A stretch of 64,000 nt of DNA, taken from positions 1 to 64,000 of the forward strand of contig NZ_MEDS01000008.1 in assembly GCF_001724135.1 (NCBI RefSeq). Direction: 5' to 3'. Numbering within the stretch: the stretch's first letter is position 1; each line of letters begins with the position of its first letter. A program made the position numbers and the translations under genes. The stretch comes from Comamonas sp. SCN 65-56. Lineage in GTDB: Bacteria; Pseudomonadota; Gammaproteobacteria; Burkholderiales; Burkholderiaceae_C. A model generated the notes under the pieces. That model saw only the letters and a program-made list of their open reading frames with translations. It was not told where the DNA came from and ran no database searches. Positions 54,228 to 64,000 of the stretch are shown here, in pieces.

Positions 54228-55448
54228 TTACCGCCGGCTGCGCAGACGCTCGGCAATCTGCTGCACCAGGGTGCGCCCCAGTTCGCGTTTGCTCGCCCGC
54301 GGCAGCTCCTGCGCACCGGCTTCGTCCACCAGCAGCAGCGCATTGTCATCCTGGCCAAAAGTGGCGGGACCGATATTGCCCACCAGCAGCGGCACGCCTT
54401 TGCGCTTGCGCTTGGCACTGGCATTGGCCAGCAGATCCTCACTCTCCGCAGCAAAGCCCACGCAGTAGAGCTGTCCGTGGCGTGCGCGGGCACTGGCGGC
54501 CACCTGCGCGAGGATGTCGGGGTTCTCGACAAACGAGAGTTGCGGCACCGCGCCCGACCCGTCTTTCTTGAGCTTGTGCAGCGCCACCGCAGCCGGGCGC
54601 CAATCCGCTACGGCCGCTGTTGCTATGAACAAAGTAGCTGTAGCCACATGCTGCTCAACCGTTTCAAGCATGTTTTGTGCTGAATGCACATCGACACGCG
54701 CTACACCACGCGGCGTGGGCAGATGGACCGGTCCGGCCACCAGCGTGACCTGCGCGCCCGCCTCGCGCGCCGCGCGGGCAATCGCAAAGCCCATCTTGCC
54801 GCTGGAGTGGTTGGTGATGCCACGCACCGGGTCGATGGCCTCAAACGTCGGCCCGGCCGTGATGAGCACACGCTCACTGGCCAGCCACTTGGGCGTGAAA
54901 AACGCCTCCAGCTCCTCGAGGATTTCCGCGGGCTCCAGCATGCGGCCGTCGCCGGTCTCGCCGCAGGCCTGCTCGCCGCAGCCGACGCCGAGCGACACCG
55001 CCCCATCCGCCACCGCCTGCATCAGGTTGCGCTGCGTTGCCGGATGCGCCCACATCTCGCGGTTCATGGCCGGCGCCAGCAGCAGCGGCACGCGTTCGAT
55101 CGGGCGCGCCACGCACAGCAAGCTGAGCAACTCATCCGAACGCCCCTGCGCCAGCCGGGCGATGAAATCCGCGCTGCAGGGGGCGATCAGAATCGCATCC
55201 GCCTCACGCGAGAGGTTGATGTGCGCCATCGCGTTGGGCTCGCGCATGTCCCATTGCGATGTGGCGACGGCGCGGCCGGTGAGCGCCTGCAGGGTCACCG
55301 CCGTGATGAAATGCTCGGCCGCTTCCGTCATCACCACCTGCACCGTTGCCCCGGCCTTTACCAGCAGGCGCGCCAGTTCGGCCGCCTTGTAGCAGGCGAT
55401 GCCACCCGAGAGCCCCAGGACGATGTGTTTGCCAGTCAATGCATTCAT
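54228..55448 (-). CDS. coaBC: Bifunctional coenzyme A biosynthesis protein CoaBC
   Basis: 406 residues. The N-terminal decarboxylase domain has [20 protein letters not shown], the PAMNREMW motif and [14 protein letters not shown]; the C-terminal synthetase has [20 protein letters not shown] and [10 protein letters not shown]. It makes 4'-phosphopantetheine from phosphopantothenate and cysteine. Start MNALTGKH was chosen. Residues near 278-296 ([18 protein letters not shown]) are encoded by an AT-richer patch (54613-54680) that may be a worn repeat copy. It heads the minus-strand run coaBC-membrane protein-dut. Confidence 0.97.
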   Translation of the reverse strand: MNALTGKHIVLGLSGGIACYKAAELARLLVKAGATVQVVMTEAAEHFITAVTLQALTGRAVATSQWDMREPNAMAHINLSREADAILIAPCSADFIARLAQGRSDELLSLLCVARPIERVPLLLAPAMNREMWAHPATQRNLMQAVADGAVSLGVGCGEQACGETGDGRMLEPAEILEELEAFFTPKWLASERVLITAGPTFEAIDPVRGITNHSSGKMGFAIARAAREAGAQVTLVAGPVHLPTPRGVARVDVHSAQNMLETVEQHVATATLFIATAAVADWRPAAVALHKLKKDGSGAVPQLSFVENPDILAQVAASARARHGQLYCVGFAAESEDLLANASAKRKRKGVPLLVGNIGPATFGQDDNALLLVDEAGAQELPRASKRELGRTLVQQIAERLRSRR

Positions 55449-55493
55449 GTCAGGCAATTTATCAGACCGGTCCACGCCAACGCCAAACGGTGA

Positions 55494-57239
<1,746 letters not shown>

Positions 57240-57243
57240 CACC

Positions 57244-58101
57244 ATGCGTTTGTGCGATTTCGACGCAGGTCTCACCCAGCCCTTTTTTCTCATCGCCGGG
57301 CCTTGTGTGGTCGAGAGCGAGCAACTGCAGATGGACGTGGCCGGGCAGTTGAAGGAAATCAGCGCCAGTCTCGACATCCCCTTCGTCTTCAAGAGCAGCT
57401 TCGACAAGGCCAACCGTTCCAGCGGCACCAGCTTTCGCGGTCCGGGCATGGAAAAGGGCCTGGAGATTCTGGCCAAGGTGAAACAAACCATTGGCGTGCC
57501 GGTGCTGACCGACGTGCACACCGAGGCCGAGGTGCCGGCGGTTGCCGCCGTCGTCGACGTGCTGCAAACGCCCGCTTTTTTGTGCCGCCAGACCGACTTC
57601 ATCCACGCGGTGGCGCAATCGGGCAAGCCGGTGAACATCAAGAAGGGCCAGTTCCTCGCGCCGCACGACATGATCCACGTCATCGCCAAGGCGCGCGCCG
57701 CGGCGCGCGAAAAGGGTTTGCCGGAAGACAACTTCATGGCCTGCGAGCGCGGCGCGAGCTTTGGCTACAACAACCTGGTGAGCGACATGCGCTCGCTCGC
57801 CATCATGCGCGAGACCGGCGCACCCGTCGTCTTTGACGCCACGCACAGCGTGCAGCTGCCCGGCGGCAATGGCACGAGCAGCGGCGGCGTGCGCGAGATG
57901 GTGCCGGTGCTGGCGCGCGCGGCGGTGGCCGTGGGTGTGGCGGGCCTGTTCATGGAAACCCATCCTGACCCGGCACACGCACTCTCGGACGGCCCCAACG
58001 CCGTGCCGCTCAAACACATGCGCGCGCTGCTCGAATCACTCAAGGCGCTGGATGCAGCGACCAAGAGCCGCCCCTTTCTTGAAAACGACTTTGGAGTCTG
58101 A
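57244..58101 (+). CDS. kdsA: 3-deoxy-D-manno-octulosonate 8-phosphate synthase
   Basis: 285 residues. KdsA joins phosphoenolpyruvate to arabinose 5-phosphate on the way to lipopolysaccharide Kdo. [58 protein letters not shown] and [12 protein letters not shown] are all present. The cysteine at the start of the first motif (GPCVVES) suggests the metal-dependent class, though the asparagine or cysteine rule should be checked. It is between pyrG and the DUF1330 gene. Confidence 0.97.
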   Translation: MRLCDFDAGLTQPFFLIAGPCVVESEQLQMDVAGQLKEISASLDIPFVFKSSFDKANRSSGTSFRGPGMEKGLEILAKVKQTIGVPVLTDVHTEAEVPAVAAVVDVLQTPAFLCRQTDFIHAVAQSGKPVNIKKGQFLAPHDMIHVIAKARAAAREKGLPEDNFMACERGASFGYNNLVSDMRSLAIMRETGAPVVFDATHSVQLPGGNGTSSGGVREMVPVLARAAVAVGVAGLFMETHPDPAHALSDGPNAVPLKHMRALLESLKALDAATKSRPFLENDFGV

Positions 58102-58104
58102 ACC

Positions 58105-58392
58105 ATGCCCTGCGGCTACATCATCGCGTCGGTCGACATCACCAACCAGGCGGCCTACGACGTCTACAAAAAGCTCAGCACCGAGGCCATCCGGGTGCAC
58201 GGCGCCGAGGTGCTGGTGCGCGGCGGGGCCGTGGAAACGCTGGAAGGCGGCTGGAACCCGGGGCGCACCGTGGTGCTGAAATTCCCCAGCGTCGAAGCCG
58301 CCAAGATTTACTGGGATTCGCCCGAGTACCGTGCTGCGCGCGCCGCGCGCGAAGGCGCCTGCACCATGCGCATGGTCGTCGTCGAAGGCGCT

Positions 58393-58395
<3 letters not shown>
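58105..58395 (+). CDS. DUF1330 protein
   Basis: 96 residues, MPCGYIIASVDITNQAAYDV. The dimeric alpha/beta barrel ferredoxin-like fold is seen in VYKKLSTEAIRVHGAEVLVR, then GGAVETLEGGWNPGRTVVLK and AAKIYWDSPEYRAAR. It starts three bases after kdsA. Function is not known; it is a common neighbour of eno in Comamonadaceae by my recollection. Confidence 0.9.
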
Positions 58396-59781
<1,386 letters not shown>

Positions 59782-59809
59782 AGCACCCTCTCACCCCGTC
59801 GGCTGACCC

Positions 59810-60103
59810 TTGGGCTCGCGTACCGTTGCCCTGCTGCTCCTGCTGCTGCTGCTGCTCATCCACCTGCAGCTGTGGAGCGGGCACGGCAGCATCGGCGAGG
59901 TGGCGCAGATGCGCGCCCAGCTGTCCGCGCAGCAGGCAGCCAACGCCAAGGCGCGCCTGGCCAACGAGCACCTGGAAGCCGAAGTGCAGGACCTGAAGCA
60001 GGGTCTGGACATCGTCGAGGAAAAGGCCCGCAGCGAGCTGGGCATGGTCAAGCCCGGCGAGGTCTATGTCGAAGTGCTGCGCGGGAGCCCGGCCAAGCCC
60101 TGA
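59810..60103 (+). CDS. ftsB: Cell division protein FtsB
   Basis: 97 residues if the TTG at 59810 is used. One helix (about 6-18, VALLLLLLLLLIHLQLW), then a coiled coil (about 28-66) and the FtsB end RSELGMVKPGEVYVEVL. No ATG lies near the expected start, so a TTG (or a later CTG) must serve. FtsB forms the FtsQBL divisome link. Its place after eno is the standard order. Confidence 0.93.
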   Translation: MGSRTVALLLLLLLLLIHLQLWSGHGSIGEVAQMRAQLSAQQAANAKARLANEHLEAEVQDLKQGLDIVEEKARSELGMVKPGEVYVEVLRGSPAKP

Positions 60104-60126
60104 CGCGCGCCAATGACGTCACGGCG

Positions 60127-61047
60127 TCATGGCGTTGTCGGCTGCTGGCCATCGGCCTGGCGGAAGGCTTCGGCAAACCGATCCAGATGCGCCAGCAGCG
60201 CGCGCAAGGCCGCGCTGTTGTGCCGCCGCTGCATGTAGGCGGCGTACAGCCATACGTCCGACGGTGAAAATTGTTCCAGCGCGGGCTCCAGCTCGCCGCT
60301 CTCCAGCCACTGCGCCAGAGAGCGCCGTGCCGCCCACACCACGCCCAGCCCCTGCGTGGCCAGGGTGATCAGCGGCCCCTGCAGGCTGGCATTGACACGC
60401 GGCTGCAGCGCGAGCTCCAACGGCTTGCCTGCCACCTGAAAGCGCCAGCACGGCGCCTGCCCCGGCAGGCTCCAGGCCAGCTGCGCATGCGTGCACAGTT
60501 GCTCAGGCCGCTGCGGCTTGCCATGCGCGCGCCAATACGCAGGTGATGCTGCTGCCACAAAGTCGATCAGCAGCAGGCGGCGGACGATGAGATTGGCATC
60601 CGCGATGGGGCCGGCGCGAAATGCAAGGTCTATGCCTTCCTCGGCCAGGTCCACGACCCGGTCTGTCATGCGCAAATCGAGTGTCACCTCGGGGTATTCC
60701 TGCAAGAAATCGCCCAGCATGGCCGGCACGTCGGTATGCGCGAGCTCGTAGGGCATGGTGACTGAAAGCCTGCCGCTGGGACGCGTTGCGCGCTGGTGCA
60801 GTTCGCCCTCGGTGAGGTTCACCAGCTCCAGCACCGCGCTGCTGCGTTCAAACAGCAGTTGCCCCGCATCGGTCAACGACACCTTGCGCGTCGTGCGGTT
60901 GAACAGGCGCAGGCCGAAACGCTTCTCCAGCTGGGCGATCGCCTTGCTCACGCTCGCAGGTGAAACGCCCTGCGCCGCCGCGGTACCGGAAAAGCTGCCG
61001 CGGCGCGCCACCTCGCGAAAGATCTGTATGAGGTCAAGCGAATCCAT
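60127..61047 (-). CDS. LysR-family transcriptional regulator
   Basis: 306 residues. The N-terminal HTH ([20 protein letters not shown], then [20 protein letters not shown]) and the LysR substrate domain ([20 protein letters not shown]) are clear. The type is like the CrgA/DmlR-type group ([12 protein letters not shown]). It regulates an unknown target; the neighbours are ftsB and a chemoreceptor. It ends 23 bases after ftsB in a convergent layout. Confidence 0.94.
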   Translation of the reverse strand: MDSLDLIQIFREVARRGSFSGTAAAQGVSPASVSKAIAQLEKRFGLRLFNRTTRKVSLTDAGQLLFERSSAVLELVNLTEGELHQRATRPSGRLSVTMPYELAHTDVPAMLGDFLQEYPEVTLDLRMTDRVVDLAEEGIDLAFRAGPIADANLIVRRLLLIDFVAAASPAYWRAHGKPQRPEQLCTHAQLAWSLPGQAPCWRFQVAGKPLELALQPRVNASLQGPLITLATQGLGVVWAARRSLAQWLESGELEPALEQFSPSDVWLYAAYMQRRHNSAALRALLAHLDRFAEAFRQADGQQPTTP

Positions 61048-61281
61048 GGCCGATTATTCCCTTTGCGCGCACGTCGCAGCCGCATTCTCGACCTCGGGCA
61101 GCCGTGGGCTGTCGGCATTCCCTGTGACACAAGCGAGATCTTCGAGTGTTGCGTCGCAATCGCACGCCTCAAGCATCTTCTTGCCTTGTCTCCAACAGCG
61201 GCAGTAAGCTTGTTTCAACGCAATGCAGACACGGCTGTCGACGGCCGACCATTGCGCCGCCTACCGCATCAGGAGCCATTC

Positions 61282-63027
61282 ATGAACCTGTCCAGCTGGC
61301 GTGTGAGCACCCGCCTGACCGTGAGCTTCGGCGCCGTCTGCGCCTTGCTCGTCATCTGCATAGTGACCGGCATCCTGGCGCTGCAACACACCAGCGGCGA
61401 CTTGGAGCGCATCTCGCATCGCGACTTGCCCGAGCTGCTGGAAAGCACCTCGCTGATGTCCAACGCCGACGCGATTGCGATCGCGCTGCGCAACATGATG
61501 CTGAGCAATGACCCGAGCGACCGCACGCGGCTGACGCAGGCGATCGCGGCGGCACGCCAGTCCAATGCTGCAGCGCTTGAGAACATCAACAAGACCGCGA
61601 CTTCACCCGAAAAGCAGGCACTGCTCGCGAAAGTTCAGGCAACGCGCGATGCCTACCGGGCCGGCGCGGATCAACTCGCCAAGCTGGTACTCGCAGACCA
61701 GGTCGACGAAAGCCGCTTGTTCCTGAACGAAACGCTGCGCCCCATGCTGGCGAACTACAAGGGCGCGATACAGGCCTTCATCGATGCCGGGCGCAAGGCC
61801 GCCGATCAGACGGGCAAGGATGCGCAGAGTGCAGCGGACAACGCCCGTACCCTGCTGATTGGTCTCGGGCTGATTGCACTTGCGCTGGCCGCGGTGCTCG
61901 GCTGGCTGATCAGCCGCAGCCTGCTGCGCGAACTCGGCGGTGAGCCGGCCGAGGCCGCGCAAATGGCGCAGGCGCTGGCCGCGGGCGATTTCACACGCTC
62001 CATCCAGGTCAAGAGCGGTGACGGCAAGAGTCTGATGGCGCAGCTGTCGTCGATGAAGAGCAGTTTGGGCGAGGTGGTTACCCGCGTTCGCCGCAGCTCC
62101 GACAGCGTGGCCGTGGCCAGTGCCCAGATCGCACAGGGCAATCAGGACCTGTCTGCGCGCACCGAAAGCCAGGCCAGCGCCCTGGAAGAAACCGCGGCCT
62201 CGATGGAGCAGCTCGGCGCCACCGTGCGCCAGAACGCCGACAGCGCGAACCAGGCCAACCAGCTCGCCCTCAGCGCCTCCGAGGTGGCGGCGCGCGGTGG
62301 CAACGCCGTCAACCAGGTGGTGCAGACCATGAAAGGCATCCACGAGAGTTCCACGCGCATTGCCGACATCATCAGCGTGATCGACGGCATCGCGTTTCAG
62401 ACCAACATCCTGGCGCTCAATGCCGCGGTGGAAGCAGCGCGTGCGGGCGAACAGGGCCGCGGTTTCGCCGTGGTGGCCGGCGAAGTGCGTTCACTGGCCG
62501 GGCGATCGGCCGAAGCGGCCAAGGAAATCAAGCAGCTCATCCAGGAAAGCGTCGACCGCGTCAGCCAGGGCAGCACCATGGTCTACGAGGCCGGTGAAAC
62601 CATGACCGAGGTGGTGACCAGCATCCGCCGCGTGACCGACCTGATGAGCGAAATCAGCGCCGCCAGCAACGAACAGGCGAGCGGCGTCGCCCAGGTGGGC
62701 GAGGCCGTGACCCAGATGGACCAGGCGACGCAGCAGAACGCCGCGCTGGTGGAAGAAATGGCCGCTGCCGCGGCCAGCCTGAACACCCAGGCACAGGACC
62801 TGGTGCAGGCGGTCTCCATCTTCAAGCTGGGCAGCGAGTCAGCCTCGGCACCGGCGAGGGCCACCACTCCAGCGCCCCGTCACGCGCCGCCGCCACCCGC
62901 AGCGCGCAAGCCCGTCAAGCCGGCTGCCCTGGCCAAGGCAGCGCCCAAGGCGGCCGCCTTGCCTGCAGCGCCGGCGCCCAGGGCAGCCGCGCCCGCAAGT
63001 AGCGAGGGCGAGTGGGAATCGTTCTGA
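61282..63027 (+). CDS. Methyl-accepting chemotaxis protein
   Basis: 581 residues from [20 protein letters not shown] with AGGAG upstream. TM1 about 11-33; a four-helix-bundle periplasmic sensor (about 35-190, MCP_signal-type with [20 protein letters not shown]); TM2 about 192-212; HAMP; the signal domain with [21 protein letters not shown] Pro/Ala linker ends in GEWESF, a CheR/CheB docking pentapeptide. Same design as the receptor at 36953 but with a different sensor. Confidence 0.96.
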   Translation: MNLSSWRVSTRLTVSFGAVCALLVICIVTGILALQHTSGDLERISHRDLPELLESTSLMSNADAIAIALRNMMLSNDPSDRTRLTQAIAAARQSNAAALENINKTATSPEKQALLAKVQATRDAYRAGADQLAKLVLADQVDESRLFLNETLRPMLANYKGAIQAFIDAGRKAADQTGKDAQSAADNARTLLIGLGLIALALAAVLGWLISRSLLRELGGEPAEAAQMAQALAAGDFTRSIQVKSGDGKSLMAQLSSMKSSLGEVVTRVRRSSDSVAVASAQIAQGNQDLSARTESQASALEETAASMEQLGATVRQNADSANQANQLALSASEVAARGGNAVNQVVQTMKGIHESSTRIADIISVIDGIAFQTNILALNAAVEAARAGEQGRGFAVVAGEVRSLAGRSAEAAKEIKQLIQESVDRVSQGSTMVYEAGETMTEVVTSIRRVTDLMSEISAASNEQASGVAQVGEAVTQMDQATQQNAALVEEMAAAAASLNTQAQDLVQAVSIFKLGSESASAPARATTPAPRHAPPPPAARKPVKPAALAKAAPKAAALPAAPAPRAAAPASSEGEWESF

Positions 63028-63028
63028 A

Positions 63029-63056
63029 CCGCCCCGCCTCACTGCATGTGGGGCGG
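63029..63056. terminator. Possible hairpin terminator between MCP and hslO
   Basis: CCGCCCC (63029-63035) pairs with GGGGCGG (63050-63056), just after the MCP stop and into the 3' end of hslO. There is no U-tract, so termination is uncertain. Confidence 0.35.
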
Positions 63057-64000
63057 CACCGGTGGCTGGCTGCCGGGTTCGGTGAAGATCTGGCGGACAT
63101 CGACAGCATCAAAGCGGTATTGCTGACCGCAGTATTCGCACGCAACCTCCGCCTCGCCACGCTCGCGCAGAAGGCCCTGCACTTCCTCCTGCCCCAGGCT
63201 GCGCAGCATGCCCGCCACGCGCTCGCGCGAGCAGGTACAGGTAAAGCGCGGGCCCTGGTCCCCTGAAAGAGGGGCAAACCCCATCAAGCGCTCTTGCCAG
63301 AACAGGCGGTGCAGCACGGCAGAGGGCTGCAGCTCCAGCAGCTCCTGCCGGGAAAGGCTGGCCGCCAACGTGGCGATGCGTTCGTAGCTCTGCGCCGCGT
63401 CCTGCGCGCTGCCACCCAGATTGCCCGCGCCCGAAAGCGGCATGCGCTGCACCAGCAGGCCGGCTGCGACACTCTCATCCGCCGCCAGCACCAGGGTGGT
63501 GGCCAGTTGTTCCGAGCGCTGCATGTAGTGCTGCAGACCGGCAGCCAGCGTGTGAAAAGGAGCACCATCGTCGCCCGTCAGCCCCACGATGCCCTGATAG
63601 GGCTGCTGGCCTTGCTGGCGCGTCTGCGGATCGAGCGTGATCGCGCAGCGCCCCTTCCCCCCGGGGTTCACCAGCATCGCCAGATCGGCGCCTGCAGGCA
63701 CCACGCCGCTAAGGGATGCGGTGGCACGCAGACGCAAACCGGCGTCGACCTGCGCCACCGCAAGACGCACCGGGCCATCGCCCGCCATCTGCAAAATGAG
63801 CGTGCCATCGAACTTGACGTGGGTGTGCATCAGCACCGAAGCCGCCAGCATCTCGCCCAGCAACTGCGCCACCGGCACGGGGTAGGCACCGGTTTCGGTA
63901 TTGGCCGCGCGACGGCGCAACACCTCGGTCCAGGCATCGGTCAGGCGCACGATGGCGCCGCGCACCGGCAGACCATCAAACAGAAAACGCTGCAGCTCGG
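63039..64000 (-). CDS. hslO: Hsp33 redox-regulated chaperone HslO (partial at the window edge)
   Basis: 320 residues are visible; the first one to three codons lie beyond base 64000 (the visible part starts ELQRFLFDGLPVRGAIVRLT). The Hsp33 substrate-binding domain is seen, and the four zinc cysteines are present as FTCTCSRERV and EVACEYCGQQYRF. Under oxidation the zinc is released and the protein becomes an active holdase. It converges on the chemoreceptor. Confidence 0.96.
   Translation of the reverse strand, partial: ELQRFLFDGLPVRGAIVRLTDAWTEVLRRRAANTETGAYPVPVAQLLGEMLAASVLMHTHVKFDGTLILQMAGDGPVRLAVAQVDAGLRLRATASLSGVVPAGADLAMLVNPGGKGRCAITLDPQTRQQGQQPYQGIVGLTGDDGAPFHTLAAGLQHYMQRSEQLATTLVLAADESVAAGLLVQRMPLSGAGNLGGSAQDAAQSYERIATLAASLSRQELLELQPSAVLHRLFWQERLMGFAPLSGDQGPRFTCTCSRERVAGMLRSLGQEEVQGLLRERGEAEVACEYCGQQYRFDAVDVRQIFTEPGSQPPVPPHMQ

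Overview
The window looks like chromosomal DNA of a high-GC betaproteobacterium of the order Burkholderiales, most likely family Comamonadaceae. The evidence is the gene content and order (xseB-ispA-dxs, dapA-bamC, pyrG-kdsA-DUF1330-eno-ftsB, dut next to coaBC), the codon use, and many copies of a palindromic repeat with a core near ATAGCTGnnAGCGCTT. The species cannot be named from the sequence alone. I saw no rRNA, tRNA or CRISPR array.

Layout. Positions 1-3051 are the end of an integrative and conjugative element of the Tn4371 type: the tail of trbF, then trbG, trbI and a DUF2274 gene, a terminator, and an 8-base TTTTTCAT motif (3044-3051) that matches the att core I recall for this family. 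The host chromosome resumes 27 bases before miaA. From 4047 to 8949 lies an ABC export-type system (ATPase, FtsX-like permease, AttH/CrtC-like secreted protein) with an oppositely oriented Hsp20 gene between ATPase and permease. From 8966 to 15858 lies a minus-strand branched-chain amino acid/amide ABC operon (livG, livF, two tandem binding proteins, livH, livM) followed by a dienelactone-hydrolase-like gene. An M20 amidohydrolase (16264) runs convergently into a ModE-type regulator that appears frameshifted. ModE is divergent from modABC (18355-20964). A FUSC membrane protein and a TRAP transporter (dctQM, with dctP convergent) follow.

From 27211 to 30337 is the isoprenoid operon xseB-ispA-dxs. 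Next come a Rieske oxygenase, a DMT permease, a mercaptopyruvate sulfurtransferase, comEC, a RidA protein, a DsrE protein and a chemoreceptor. parC (38984-41368) and parE (43935-45905) are separated by an accessory island holding a DUF1016 fragment, an ATP-binding protein fragment and a truncated type I methylase joined at a deletion point, plus an intact-looking vapBC module. After parE come a MaoC dehydratase/HxlR divergon, an MFS transporter, a methyltransferase, dapA-bamC, several envelope lipoproteins, dut, coaBC, the pyrG-kdsA-eno-ftsB run, a LysR regulator, a second chemoreceptor, and hslO (Hsp33), which runs off the window end.

The most notable observations are: the element-chromosome junction at miaA; a dispersed palindromic repeat that also sits in frame inside several genes and encodes the same RAVSA peptide in MiaA and ComEC; the GC-dinucleotide slip in modE; an arginine in place of the Walker A lysine in LivF; and the decayed restriction locus between parC and parE, flanked by two repeat copies in the same orientation.
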